64,000 bases of DNA from Elysia crispata (GCA_033675545.1 JAWDGP010001412.1:96841-160840); one strand, 5' to 3'; positions 13,681-29,246 are shown, counted from the stretch's first letter. The notes: generated from the sequence alone by a model not told the origin. Program-made: numbers and translations.

Positions 13681-14564
13681 AAATTAAATAGAAGTGAGTT
13701 CTCAGCTGTGACAACTCTTTAAAAAGTAAGCCAACTGAGAGACAATCTAGATCTTTTTATTTTAAGTCAAATTTGACAGAAAAAAAAATAAAAATTGTTT
13801 GAACAAAAAGAATGGAAAAGGACAAGTATAAGTGCCTCTGCCCTTTCCCACCACTAATTTGCTAGGTTTTTTTTTGCAGTGCACCCCTCTCTACATCTGT
13901 CACTAACAAAACTGTCCCAAGTGTATAGATAAGTATAAAAGACTTTCTTTATTACTTTTTTTGAGTGTCAAGTTGTGTGAATCATTTTGTCTGTCATATA
14001 TAAGAGCTGCAGTGCCTTGGATGTGATAAAATAACGCCGCTATTGTTCCTATGTCATCAGACTGTTTAGACCGAAATTGGCATAAAGCTTCTTCTTCGTA
14101 CTGCTATGTACCTATGGAATCATTTTTTTCCCACAAAAATGTTCTTTTCTACAGCATTCGTAATATCATGCAGATCAAGCAGTTTGCTTGATAGATGTAG
14201 AGTTTAGTGGCTTCAGAAATAAAAGAAACAGGAGGAAAAAAGATGAAATGAGACGTGTCTGTACAGGTCTGTTGATAATGATGGCCTCAGATCGTCTGGT
14301 GAAAACATGTCCTGAGGTGATGGGTTTTCTCCAGACAAGACCCCCAAGGAGGATAAAATAATTATTGGAGGGAGAATCACAGACGGGTGAAACATACTTA
14401 TTTTATCAGTCTGGTGATGAGAGAGACAGACAGAAAGAGAGACTGGGAGGAAAACAGAAATTGCATGCGGAAGAGGCAGACAGGGATATAGGACAGGACA
14501 AATAGCTACAGACAGGAAAAGAGAGATAGAAATGTAAAGACAGATATCAAGGGAGAAAGGTAGA
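13681..14564. other. No gene recognised
   Basis: Unique sequence becoming purine-rich towards 14,400-14,560. Confidence 0.5.
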
Positions 14565-14745
14565 TAGAGAGGCTCAGAGAGAGAGAGAGGAGAGAGAGAG
14601 ACAGAGAGTGAGACAAAGTCAGAGAGAGGGAGAGAGGGAAGGAGAGAGAGAAGATAGAGAGAAAGAAAGAGACAGAACTAGAGAGAGAGAAAGAGAGAGA
14701 GAACGTCAGAGAGTGAGAGAGAGAGAGAGAAAGAGAGAGAGAATC
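14565..14745. repeat. Degenerate (GA)n tract
   Basis: GA-rich with many AAAG and CAGA interruptions. It directly precedes the Penelope terminal fragment. Confidence 0.9.
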
Positions 14746-14757
14746 CAAATAGGAAGT

Positions 14758-14953
14758 AAAAAAACACCACACTTGTAGGATAACTTGGTAATTATAAAGG
14801 ATCCAAAAGGACGTGCGTGTGTCTATTAATAGTCTTATACGAGGACTAAAGTAAATAGGCACACAACTTTATAATAACGCTGCAAAAAATAACAAAACTA
14901 GTATCAATTCAAGATTTAAACGTTTCACTTTGTAAGCTTCGTCAGTATTATTG
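14758..14953 (-). mobile_element. Penelope-like element terminal fragment
   Basis: This 195-bp segment is a diverged copy of the end of the composite element at 28,366-28,560: it shares aacaccacactt, aacttggtaattataaagga, a gtgtgtct block and the hammerhead-like core. It lies between two GA tracts and contains no coding sequence. On the minus strand it reads in the same sense as the left arm of the composite. Confidence 0.8.
14922..14945 (-). ncRNA. Hammerhead-ribozyme-like core (Penelope-associated)
   Basis: On the minus strand: CTGACGA, a possible 4-bp stem II (GCTT with AAGT, one G-U pair, loop ACA), then GAAAC. This fits the CUGANGA...GAAA core known from Penelope-like elements. The stem sequence differs from the copies at 28.5 and 37.6 kb yet still pairs. 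Stems I and III are not convincing here. Confidence 0.4.
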
Positions 14954-14963
14954 GAGAGAGAGA

Positions 14964-15025
<62 letters not shown>

Positions 15026-15039
15026 GAGTGAGAGAGAGA

Positions 15040-15114
<75 letters not shown>

Positions 15115-15121
15115 GGGGGGG
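14954..15121. repeat. (GA)n tract ending in an 18-base G run
   Basis: About 150 bp of GA with a few GTGA interruptions, then 18 consecutive G (15,104-15,121). The G run could form a quadruplex on the plus strand. Confidence 0.95.
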
Positions 15122-16049
15122 TAGGTTAAACAGAAAAACCATTTAAATCTATATCTAGCTCAAGACTGAAAATAAGATATGTACGTTCCAACAAAAATAT
15201 AGCGATTCCACTTTCTTTAGACTTTACCCCGACACGAGGTTTTCTTCTAATTTGAAGTCAATTGCGTCAATATGTAGAAATGATAAAAGGTTTTGTTGGT
15301 GTAGACTATCCTGTTGGACAATAGATTCCCCGCAGTTAGGACTATTTCAGTCAGACTTGTAAGCTAAAAAATACAATCACACCTAGATCACTGATTGATC
15401 TATTTGGCGCTTTTTAAGTATTCCACTATGCGTTTCTGAAGTCTAAAAGCAAATTGTTACACGTCATTTTAATTGTACTTTGACACGACTAGAATAGTGT
15501 AGTATATTTTTTTGGGAAATAGGAAAACAAACCTTATTATGTAAACTTATGACCTTCATGGAAAGAAATCAAATGCGAGTGGGAGAAATTTTTATCCACC
15601 CACTTAAAAGATATTAAAAAAAGTAAAGAAAAAAAGACACAAAACTGGGCGTGCTAAATCTCCAAAGTAGATTGAAGTCCAAAGGCTTTAGAACACTTTG
15701 CGCAGTTCCGTATCAAACAAAGAACCAAAGATGAGTACTAGTTTATCGCCAACCAGAATGTAGAAACATTTTTGCTTGTCCCCATTCCATTGTTTGACAT
15801 TTCTGGTTTGGGAAAAATTAGCTTTGAGAATCTGGCTTTTTGTTAGATTAGAGTCCAAAACTTTGAATAAACTGTGAACAGAAAAGAGCTGTGAAGACTT
15901 TTGAAAATGTTTAGATTTTACAAATAGCCAGGCCTTTGTTCTGTTGTTAGTTCAAGTTGAAATGTGTTTGAGGACATTCTGAGGGAAGAAGAGAAATATA
16001 ATTATCATAATACTAGTATCAACAATAACAATATTAGTATTATTAATAT
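15122..16049. other. AT-rich, no gene seen
   Basis: No convincing ORF or repeat. Confidence 0.5.
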
Positions 16050-18368
<2,319 letters not shown>

Positions 18369-18410
18369 GAGAGAGAACAAGAGAGAGGGACAGAGACATA
18401 GATACACAGA

Positions 18411-18482
<72 letters not shown>

Positions 18483-18565
18483 GAGACAGAGAGACAGAGC
18501 GAGAGAGAGAGAGGGAGAGGGAGACAGAGAGAGAGACACAGAGAGAGAGCGAGCGAGAGAGAGAT

Positions 18566-18659
<94 letters not shown>
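18369..18659. repeat. (GA)n tract, about 290 bp
   Basis: Two nearly pure GA blocks separated by a degenerate CAGA/GCGA segment (about 18,470-18,565). Confidence 0.96.
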
Positions 18660-18662
<3 letters not shown>

Positions 18663-20059
18663 GGGAAAAGAGCAGCAGTTAGAAAGGTAATTTTGTTTAC
18701 AACAGATAACGAGAGATGAAGAGACAAAATTGAATGACATAATGATTGATTATGATTTTAATCTCCCGGTAAATGTATACTTGGTACCTTTTGACTTAAA
18801 CTTGCAAAAGTGTAGAGTGTCAAAATAATTCTAATACAATGAAGTTAAAAACTTACGTAGTTCAAAAGCCAACCAAGAGTTCTCAAAAATATTATGGAAA
18901 CGTGACTTTTTGAAAACACCATTTACAGTATGTGGATAATATTACTTTTGAAAGCAGCAGGACATATAAAGACTTACAAAAGTCAAATACATAGCAGTTT
19001 TATACTTTACTTTTACTTTTCTTTTCTTACTTACAAAAGCTTCTTACTTGAACATCAAGCAAAAAATAATAATAAAGAAAAAACCTAAAAAAATGAATAA
19101 AAATTCATCCTATTCATTTCAAATAGAAATAAGTTACCATATTTTTTTCATAAGCTTTGTCAAAACTCAAATTATCAAGTTTTGTAAAAAAACACCGAAG
19201 AGCATTTCAATCTCTAAAATCAGACATCCAGCTGTAAAAAAAACAATTTCAATTTCCACCAAAATTACAAGAACATACTGATCAATTTAACACACTTGCG
19301 AGACAATCTCCTAATTTTCTTTGGTATTGATCTTCCTTTGTGGCTATATAGAGTGGAAAATAGTATCAATATTATAATTCCAAGAAATAGATGAATTTTT
19401 TTTCAATTTTTTTTCAACTTTTGTTGCTGTGGTGCTTTTGAAGGAAGCTGGGTTGGAAAAAGAAGTTGTGGTAGTGACAACAGTAGACGGTCTGGGCAAA
19501 ATGAGAACTTAATTGAAACATAATTCATCTGATATTTGAAATTGTGTACAAAAGATAAAAGCGTGTGTACTTTACCCCGACTCAGGCCCAGTTAGGTTAA
19601 CACTGATTAGAAGGATAAGTGTAACGCTAAATATCTTGTTACATAAGTTAATAACCACGCAGTTGGCATTCTTCTATAGCATCAACTTGAGATTTTTATA
19701 TCAAATAAAACTCAATAACAGCGAGATTGATCGCCTTTGACAACCTTTCATATTGAACATCAGTTTTACAGTTCGGTAACAATAAACATTAAATAATTTA
19801 GAACCGCCTATATGAAGAAAACTTTATTTGATGTCTTTAGCCGTTTTAAACAATCTAAGAACATTAAAAAATCAGACTTTCTCATCATTGATCCACCGCT
19901 ACTCAGAAAATGTCTGATAGGTCAAGACAAGCTTACTCGTCGATGGTTTTGAATGCACTTAAGATAATTTCTTGTTGGTGGATTTTCAATCAGCAAATAT
20001 TTATAACCTTTAAATTAGCGTTTTGAGAGAAGTTACTTCAACATTTTTAATCAGTATAG
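18660..20059. other. AT-rich, no gene seen
   Basis: Only short Lys/Ile-rich ORFs (for example 19,048-19,281), typical of AT-rich noncoding DNA. Confidence 0.5.
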
Positions 20060-20091
20060 CAAAAAGCTCGTTCTGTGTCTCTCTGCCACTC

Positions 20092-20309
20092 CCCCACAAG
20101 GCGTAGGCTTTCTAAATACGTCACAGTACTTTTCCACGCCCTCCCCCCCCCCCTCCCCACAAGGCGTAGGCGTCATCGTCACGTCACAGCTAACTACTGG
20201 ACGCTAACACTGTACCAGATAAGTCACGCTTTTAGTGCTCTTTGCATAGGAGTCGAGACTAACGAGGTAGAGCTAACTTTGATCAGATCTGTGGCAAGAA
20301 CCAGCCACC
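20092..20309 (+). promoter_or_regulatory. Candidate promoter with repeated CGTCA sites
   Basis: A GC-richer island in AT-rich surroundings. A 16-bp block ccccacaaggcgtagg occurs at 20,092 and again at 20,155, exactly 63 bp apart, and each is followed at the same distance by cgtcacag (20,119 and 20,182), so a module has been duplicated. CGTCA, the half-site of CRE/ATF elements, occurs four times (20,119, 20,171, 20,177, 20,182). No TATA box stands out. It lies just upstream of a strong Kozak ATG. A promoter role is inference. Confidence 0.4.
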
Positions 20310-20319
20310 ATGGGTGAGT
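20310..20319 (+). other. Candidate first coding exon end: Kozak ATG on a splice donor
   Basis: gccaccatgg (20,304-20,313) is a full Kozak consensus, followed at once by gtgagt (20,314-20,319), a consensus 5' splice site. This is the arrangement of a first coding exon holding only ATG plus one base before a phase-1 intron. I cannot identify the downstream exon, so the gene is unknown. Chance co-occurrence is possible. Confidence 0.35.
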
Positions 20320-20790
20320 CACACACACCACGGACGTAAGGAGCCTATAGTAGACAATGATTTTATCTTAACACTAGTTATCGTACATTAAATTTTGGTA
20401 AAAAAATGCACGTAAAACCCAATGAAATCCACTTTGCCTTACTGTTGAAAAAAAGTTTTGCGAGATATACAAGGCTTTCTTGCTGACAGTAATAGATGAG
20501 TTAGTCAAAAACTTCTTTTCCTAGAGCACCAACTTCAAAACAATTTGAATCCTTGTCACAGGCCTACTTAACGAGGCGTTTTCATATCTAGATTTGTATA
20601 TTTCAATTATCAAGGTATTATCTAAACAAGGTTGTGTCCTTACTCTGCGTATTTCGCTCAATCATATTTATTAAAAAAGACGTAGTAAGATAAACTTTCT
20701 CGAAAAACATAAAAATACCAAGCGTGCTCGATTACTAATAGCTTCCAGTTCATTCACTAACATGACCCAGACAATGTAATAATCTCAATT
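20320..20790. other. No gene recognised
   Basis: AT-rich sequence that could be intronic if the 20,310 start is real. Nothing else seen. Confidence 0.4.
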
Positions 20791-20830
20791 ACCCCCTCCC
20801 CCCTCCCCCCCCCCCCCCCGCCACACCTAC

Positions 20831-20899
<69 letters not shown>
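20791..20899. repeat. C-run then (CT)n microsatellite
   Basis: accccctccccc plus a long C run (20,791-20,819) is followed by about 33 CT units (20,833-20,899). The minus strand of the C run is G-rich and could form a quadruplex. Confidence 0.95.
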
Positions 20900-20901
<2 letters not shown>

Positions 20902-21575
20902 TCTCACCAAAAGGGCTTATCTTAGAACCTAAGATTACAAGGAAATTTTGCTCGATTTGTGGGAGTTTTATGAGAGCATAGGGATGAATTAGCCTGTCTG
21001 AGACGCTTAACCCCTGATCACTAGTGATCACGAAAAGAGCTTGACCAGTGGACTCTCCTAGATCCCAGGTCTCATTACATGATCCTTTCACGTCAATACT
21101 CATTCAAAAATAGTTACTCAAAAAGATAACAGCGTCTGGATTTCTTTTCCTGTTACTGATTGATGAGGCTCGCCTTGGGTCAACCTGGGCTTCGTGACAA
21201 CAAAGGTAATTCGTAGTAGACAGCAGTATTACAGCGCTTGGGCTGGACTCAGCAAGTATGGATGTCTTCTAAGAGTTGGGAGTGAGAGCTGTCTCGATTC
21301 ACACCGTGTTTGATTGTTGTCTCGTCGCATTTTATTTTACGCTCTAAAGATCTTGAGTTACATTTACACTTGTGGCCAATGATGTTATTCTTTCTATTCC
21401 TTTATCAATAACTTGTATCTTTTAAACTTCAAATTGTGCATTGTGCTTAAGATAATGTAAAGAAATCTGAAGTATTGTTGCCGTCTTATTAAATGTAGTG
21501 TATTAGACCAACTTCTATAATTGAATTCGGAATTGCTTATCGAAATGGTTAAGAGCAGAAAATTGTAATAACCCT
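20900..21575. other. No gene recognised
   Basis: Mixed-composition unique sequence. A 104-codon minus-strand ORF (20,789-21,103) is mostly built from the CT tract. Confidence 0.45.
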
Positions 21576-21748
21576 TCTCTCTCTCTCTCTCTCCCTCTCT
21601 CTCTCTATCTCTCTCTATCTCTCTCGTGACCTCTCCCTGATACACTTACAGTTATCTGAGTTCATCTCCTGTCCTTGCTCTTTCCAAGTTTTGTTCAGTT
21701 TTTCTTAATCTATTCATTTATATTCTCTCTCTCTCTCCCTCTCTCTTT

Positions 21749-21795
<47 letters not shown>

Positions 21796-21868
21796 GTCCC
21801 CCTCTCTTTTTCTTTTCTCTCTCTCTCTCTCTCTCTCTCTCGCTCGGTCACTCGCTCTCTCTTTCCTC
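21576..21868. repeat. Two (CT)n tracts with a 95-bp spacer
   Basis: CT-rich runs at 21,576-21,627 and 21,723-21,868, the second degenerate (ctctttcc, ctgtccccct). Confidence 0.93.
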
Positions 21869-22080
21869 TCCCTTTAATTTTTTTCATCCCTCTGTTGTGC
21901 TGACAGACCATTTTTGAAATAAAATAGATGGCAGACAAATGATAGTTTGAGATGCAAGATACATCCCTTTCACCTTCATAGATTTTTTGACAAAAATTTT
22001 CAGACAAAATTTAATTGCAGAATATCTGGTTCCAGACTCGGGCGACCTCACAAGAAGAGGCGATTTGTGATTCTGTTCTT

Positions 22081-22109
22081 GGGGGGAGAGGGAGAGAGAG
22101 AAAGAAAGA

Positions 22110-22174
<65 letters not shown>
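22081..22174. repeat. (GA)n microsatellite
   Basis: GGGAGA start, AAAGAAAG interruption, then about 30 GA units. Confidence 0.95.
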
Positions 22175-23485
22175 ATATTTTGAGTAGCATTTTATCCTTT
22201 TAGACATAACATATTACCATTGGCTAAAGAAAAAATAAAATGAAAGAGATACTTTCTAAGTTGTTAGTTGATAAGCCAAAGAAATTCAAGAACCAATATT
22301 TAAGCGTTAGTAAAGGCAAGGAAGCTCATATTGTTTCCTTTCTACATTATTCCATATTCGTCTCTTCGAAGTTAGAATATTTTATGTAGAAGGCCAGCTG
22401 TTTGTTAAAAGTGGCTTTTTTACTTTAAAGGTATTAGGTATCATGAATTCTAAAATAAAACTCGTTTACCTACTAATATTTTCGATCCAATGCTTTACTT
22501 TTGGTTTTATTATTTTCTTTATAAACTATTTATTCTGACCACAACTTGTACAAACTCTGATGGATAGTGATCGATATCCAAACAATCGACTCTCTAAAAA
22601 CTAAAAAAACTTGAAGATTTAAAGTGTTTTACGGCTGTTCTATTCGTGACAAATAAGTTTTATGAAATTTTGATTATAATAGTTCTTTTATAATCTTATG
22701 TAAATTAATACTTGTATGTTTTGCGATTTTTATGTCAGAAGTGGATGTACACTTTTGCGCTATTTTGTGGTTAATACAGCGAACACACTTCTATCACTTC
22801 CTCTACCAAAATCACTCACACACACACACATACTCACCAAATATTTCAGTTTCGAGATGCACACTGTGTCAAATCATGAAAAAAACATATTTTTTCGTTG
22901 GCACACTATGCCAATTTAATCATATCCCAGCTTCCAAACAAAATCTCAAGGTTTCTCCTATATCATTCGATATTTTGAGGTAGAACTTGTTATCTCGAGG
23001 AGATATCTAAAGGAAATAATAGCAGAAAATCAAACCCAACCTGGTCATATAATCTCCTAAATCGTGAGCTGAACTCAAATAGAAACAATCTTCCTTAACA
23101 TCAGGCAATGTAAAAGAACTCACGCAATTTTTCTCTCAGTTTCGGATGAAAAATTTCCGATGGACAAAATTCGATATCAGGTTTTATGGAACCTGCTTTT
23201 TACCTCCTGGTTTATGTTTCCATAAATTAATGTTAGCAAAGCGGATGAGAAAAGAAATAATATTCATCAGGTCTAAGGTTTTTTGTTTGCAAAAAAGAGA
23301 ATTAAAACTGTAACAACCGTTAGTGCAAGAGCACAAAGATAAACGACAGACAGAGACAGAGTGAGCTAGGTAGATAGATAGAGAGAGATGTAGACAGATA
23401 AAAAAGCAGATGAATAGATGATTAATACATTAAAAAAAACAGGCAGGTTGATAGTTAGATGAAAGTTAGATGAATAAAGTCAAAG
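22175..23485. other. AT-rich, no gene seen
   Basis: Short (CA)8 run near 22,815. No ORF of note. Confidence 0.5.
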
Positions 23486-23670
<185 letters not shown>

Positions 23671-25458
23671 AAATGACGGGGGAAGGAGAGATTATGACGC
23701 AGAGTGAGAGAAAAAGAATAAGCAGAAGAAACGAAAATAAAATAAAACGAGGAAAAGGGAAAGTCATTTGAGGATGGTAAGTTAATCTTTTTTAGAATAT
23801 ACTTCAAAGAACTCAAACTACTTGAGATAAGTTTAGATTGCTACTACCCTAATTACAGAGAAATAAGTTCACCTCCTGCTCAATGGATTTCCACATAAAT
23901 ATATTTTTTTCCTTTGCCAAAAACCACCGAGAATCTGTGCTTTCCATAGTATAGTACTGCTCCTGGCCTATTTGACCAAATTCTCTAACTGTACGGACGA
24001 AAAATTATGGCATTACCACCGTTTAACGTATTTTATTATGTAGCATAATCTACAGAGAATGAAAAAAATAAATCTTTCATCTTTAAAGAATAAGTTAAAC
24101 CTTTTCTTTCTGTCGGTTTACTAGCTCGCTTTTTCCTGTTTTGAATCTGGCTTTACGTGTATTAAGCGCCTTCCCTAAACAGTTCCAGCTGTAGCTCTCT
24201 TTTTTTTTTTTCGCTTAAAATATGCGACTGAGTGATCCGTATCTGTCCTGAATCCACCTTATCCCAGCTTTAGGCCTGTTAGGTTCGAAGGTGCTGTACT
24301 TCTAATGATCAGTGTCATCTATGAGGATATGTATTGCATAATGCTCTGAACAATGGTATTCGTTGAAGTTACATAACACAATCAATTTCATACAGAGACT
24401 CATTTTTCCTCACCTGCTGGACCTCAAGTCAGTCTACTAGAGGCGAAATATTTTTTTGCCCGAAATTTAATAGATTTATATTCACCTTTTTAAATTTAAC
24501 CTACTTGCAAAAGTATCACTTTAAAAGGGTTTTTTTTTTAATTCAGTTCTCCTTGAAAGGTATCTTTTTTTTTTATTTTTTATCATAAATATATTCATAA
24601 TATCCCTGTAACGCTTTTTTTAAATTTTATTATTTTGAAATCTTTCACTGTCACTCGTAATTAAAATTATGCTCTCTCTCTATCTTTCTCTCTCTCTCTC
24701 TTTCTCTATTATCTTACTCTGTCTTTAAAACAAGTCCTGTTCTGTCCATCACTCTATTTTTGTTACCTGTTTTCTATTCCATTGTGTAAATGACAGCACA
24801 ACTTCATTTCCAAAACGCCAATCTTTCAAAATTTACAGAAAAGTAGTTCATTTGCAATAGTAAGTACGTTGCTAAGGCCTAAGTTTGGTAGAATGCACCT
24901 AAAAAAAAAAGTCAGGTTTACCATATCTCTGGAGTAGTGCACTTTAACAGATGGCGATTCATGCACTAATTACAGTAACACATTTCTACCTTATCTCGAT
25001 TTAGCAAGTGAACCTGCAACCTAGACCTGTTTCTAATTAATACGAACCTTTCGTTAGTGCTATTATGCCTGATCAGTGATGTGCAGAAGCCAGGTGTTCT
25101 GTATGATATCAGTTGTAACCTGTGCTGCCGTAATGGGAGGTTAGCTTAGAAAGAGCTACCTTCCTCGTAAGACTTGCTACTTGTAGGCTGAATCGGTAGC
25201 CGCCAAATTGTGTAACAATTAATTGTTCTTAGAAAAAATACTTTTGGTATTAAAAGTGCGTTGCTTATTAGAATAAGAAAAAGAGTTTGTACGGCATATA
25301 AAACATATTAATCTTAATAAACGATATGCAAGTGCTAAACTATCAAATTAAAAATTCCCCTCTCTCTGTTCTTGTCCGTTTCGCGCTACCTTGAGATAAA
25401 GAAAACATAATAATTACAGAATATACTCTTATTTAGCCTGCACTTTGCTTCTGTGTTC
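23671..25458. other. AT-rich, no gene seen
   Basis: A short imperfect CT run at 24,671-24,705 only. Confidence 0.5.
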
Positions 25459-25690
25459 ACAATACATTCTGCTACACCGGCCATGGTTCATGGAGTATAT
25501 TAAAATAGTATATACACATTATACATTCTGCTGCACTGGCTATGGTCTAAATAGATCAAATTTAAATAACATGAAAGTTATATATTCTGCTGCACTGGGT
25601 ATGGTCTAAATAGATCATATTTAAATAACATGAAAATTATACATTCTGCTGCACTAGTTGTGGTTTAAATACATCATATCCAAATTACAG
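25459..25690. repeat. About 65-bp tandem repeat, 4 copies
   Basis: tacattctgctgcactgg followed by a tatggtctaaatagatcat-like block recurs four times (25,464, 25,523, 25,581 and 25,640 approximately) with moderate divergence. Confidence 0.8.
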
Positions 25691-26567
25691 GGAGAATACT
25701 CTTATCCGACAGCCTTTTGTCTTGCTCTCATGTGAGTGAAACATAACGAGCTAGACAGACCAGGTTATGCCACTTCAAACTGGCGTTCAGAGCGTCGCGT
25801 CAATATCAAGCTCCACCCACGCAACGGACGCGACCGCAAAAAGATGAGTTTAAAATCCACCACGCCGCGTAAAGATAGCAACTTATACCAGCTGAAGATT
25901 CCAACTTATACTCCTATTTTTTTAGGATTACGAGAAACATTTAATATTTTTGATTAATTATTCGGTAAAAAGTAACCCAAACCAGAAGGACATCAAAGAC
26001 CGTATTTCATAATGATCATATCGAAACCCGTGTCGTGTTAGGAGGAACTGAACAGATAAAGTCCTAAATTCACCAAATGGAAGTGTAGAGCTGCAACAAG
26101 CGAACATGCTATTATATTGATAATGTCATTGACATCTAGTAGTAGTCATACACATCGTCTTTTCTCAAATTTTCAATCCTCACTTTTTATCTTTCAAATG
26201 TTAAGATATCGTTGAAAATGTCGCTCGTTGTCTCGAAATAGAAGAGAATCTTTCTTACTATATTTTCCTGGAGCTGAAATTAGATATTATTTTCATTATA
26301 AATTTTACCATCTCCAAGTTCATGGTTAACTTATACAGAAAAAGATTATTTTTTAAATATTCCATCGCTGCATGTCTATTTTTTCACATTTAAGAAAATT
26401 CAATCTTAATTCTTAGCAAAGATTTACTTCAGGTTTTTCAATAAATGCCATATGAAGGCAAGGCATTCCTGTCATAGTAGCTATGATGTACCGCTGAAAA
26501 ATAGTTTTGTTTCTGCGTTTCAAATTATCGAAACAGAGATGTTTCATATTCCGTATGATTCGATTAT
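25691..26567. other. No gene recognised
   Basis: A 73-codon ORF at 25,736-25,957 is Arg/Lys-rich with no known match. Confidence 0.45.

Positions 26568-26610
<43 letters not shown>
26568..26610. repeat. (TTG)14 microsatellite
   Basis: Perfect TTG/GTT triplets for about 43 bp. Confidence 0.97.
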
Positions 26611-26798
26611 CCTTGTCATCCCATTCTGGAGTCCACTTGCCACGTTTCTCCAAGTCACAAGATCGTGATCTAGCTTGATGTTCGTGTAAAGCTGGTTGTC
26701 AGTCCATTCTTTGGTTTAAAAAATTTTAATTCCACAGCGACGCTAGATGTCGAATATTTCAGCTCGCTGAATTGTTATTATCGGGTGAACTGACAGAG

Positions 26799-26832
26799 AC
26801 AGAGAGTGAGAGACACAATAAGAAACAGAGAG

Positions 26833-26929
<97 letters not shown>

Positions 26930-27140
26930 AGAGAGAGAGAGAGAGTGAGAGAGAGGGAGATAGATAGAGAGAGTGAGAGTGAGAGAGAGACTGACAGATA
27001 GACAGACAGGCACTGAAAGATAAACAGAGAAGGAGGGAGAGGGAGAGGAATCTGAGTAGAGAGATAGAAATTTAGAGTGAGAGGAAGACAGAAAAATAGA
27101 GAGAGCGTGTGTGGTTGTGTGTGAGAGAAAGAGAGGGGAG
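26799..27140. repeat. (GA)n tract with degenerate flank
   Basis: About 110 bp of pure GA (26,833-26,916) inside a 340-bp purine-rich stretch with GATA, GACA and GTGT variants. Confidence 0.93.
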
Positions 27141-28336
27141 GGCTCAGGGCTGGATGTAGCCAAGCGTGAGAATTTCATAAATGATCTCTGTGGATTGAGA
27201 ACACTGTGACGGAAATAAGATTGATTTTGATATGAAAGAATGAAAAGTTGGGAAATTTTCCTCTTTCAATCTTTTTTTTTTATTTTCCACAGATCAATAT
27301 TCATTGTAGAATCTACCATCCAACTACTAAAAGCATTCGAAGTTTAATACAGGTTCATTTAATAAATTTCTGTCTTTTCTAAATTAATTTTACGAGATCT
27401 CGTAGTTTCAAGCTGTATTAGAATTGCTCAGAAGAGAAGTTGTATAGGTTTCGTCATTTGTGAAAAATATTTTTTTTTCTTATTACAAGAATAGATTCGA
27501 GGGTATATAATATACAATGTAACCAAAGTTAAAAAAAAAAATTAAATTCTGTTTGTGAAACTATAGTTTTTTGCACGGTTTTATTTGATTCAATCATACC
27601 ATGCCATGTCTTTGAAATCTTCGTAAAATGGAATTTTTTTTTTTTGATAGAGTTTGTAATAAAATAATAAAACAAAAATTGTTTATGTCTGTAAAGACTA
27701 TAGAGCAACAGATATGAGAAAACTGTTTTAAGGTATTACAAAACCAGAAGAGGCCATTAGACGATGAATTTATACCATATTCAATACAACAGCATCGATT
27801 TTTCCCAGAATTTTCCGATTGACTTGTCCCTTACACGCTTTAATGTTAGTAAAAAAAAAAGAAGAGTACAAAAGCCCTCGCTACAGCTTACTGATATAGA
27901 CTCGGGGGTTGGCAGCAGAGGCAAACGCTTAGTTTACAATGGCAGTTTGGTAAAGTGAATGTCTTCAACTAGAGGCCAGTTGTGAGCAGCTCATCACGAT
28001 CGCCAACGGCCAGACGGCTGAACTATTTAAAAGACTAATTAGCTTCTCGTATCGCCAGAATATTCTTTAGTTGGTTCAGCTTATCTGAAGCTCAGGGATG
28101 AATTCAATCAACGGGGCTGAACAGTTCAGGGTGGAGTGGTGTAATACTTCGCTTCATTGAAATGTGGTGAAACACTCGCCTTTAATTCCAAAAGATCATT
28201 TTATTAAAAAGAATAGTTGGTTAATTATGTAGAATCCAAACCTAATTATAGATTTTTTTTTTAAGTAATTCGTTATCATGTAGTTTTAAATAATTGCGCA
28301 GCTATGAACTATTCGCGAAAGGCAGTGCACAGTTAT
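27141..28336. other. Unique sequence, no gene seen
   Basis: AT-rich, except for a GC-richer patch at about 27,900-28,150 that holds no recognisable ORF or RNA. Confidence 0.45.
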
Positions 28337-28349
28337 ATACTTTGTGCAG
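28337..28349 (+). repeat. Left target-site duplication
   Basis: atactttgtgcag, identical to 37,674-37,686. The two copies exactly bracket the composite Penelope insertion. Confidence 0.8.
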
Positions 28350-28532
28350 ATCCAAATAGAAAAGCAAAAACACCACACTTGGAGGACAACTTGGTAATTA
28401 TAAAGGATCCAAAAAGGACGCGTGTGTGTCTGTAAATAGTGTGAAACAAGGTTTAAAAGGAGACAGGCACACCACTTTATAACTACGGGACTAAAAAAAG
28501 AAACAACACAAGTATAGATTAAACATAAAAAC

Positions 28533-28559
28533 GTTTCGCCTTTATTGTGGCTTCATCAG
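28533..28559 (-). ncRNA. Hammerhead-ribozyme-like core, left arm
   Basis: Minus strand reads CTGATGA, stem II GCC/GGC with loop ACAATAAA, then GAAAC. A 4-bp stem III (ACGT/ATGT with a T4 loop) can follow before a U at the expected cleavage position. Stem I is not obvious. Penelope-like elements are established carriers of hammerhead motifs in their terminal repeats. Confidence 0.5.
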
Positions 28560-29189
28560 AGTGTGTAGGAAAAAATTGACTTCAACAAGTTATACAAAAC
28601 ATTGGGGGAGCTGGGCTCAGACGGGACAAATGATTGGTTGGGGGAGGGGCAGTGCGCAGAATGCTTCAAGGTTCAGTGCAATGGCTAGGGATCGTGATGG
28701 CAGAGGGCGTGACCTCGTTGATATGAGGGTAAGATAAGGCTGGAGCGCGAGTTTGGAATAAAATATTAGGGCTGGTTAGTGTCTGTAGAGAAATCAAAAT
28801 TCAAAAATTGGGAAAAGGTTTTTTGGGTTTTACACCTGATTCAAATGGGAATGCGCGTGTAGAAGAATGATAGTTGATACGTTACAGGGCGAGATGTAGA
28901 GGGTCTCTAATAAATATAGGTGGTACTGTAGGCGGGGATGGCGATTGAAAGACCATATAAATATCCAAATTCTCACGTAGGTGGAGAGAAATATTACTAA
29001 CAAACATGATGGAATTGTGCGTATATATATATACAGCAGCTACGATGATTATGTTGTTAATTGCTCTCTTATTCTGTGTTTCACTCTCTCCCTTTAGCTA
29101 TCTTTCTTAAAGCTCGATTCTACACGTCATTATTTCCTTTGCAGTGCCTCGTTCTGTCTTATTAGTTACAACCAAACCCTTATTTGCTA

Positions 29190-29246
29190 CTTCTCTCTCT
29201 CTCTCTCTCTCTCTCTCTTACTCTCTCTCTCTTACTCTCTCTCTCT

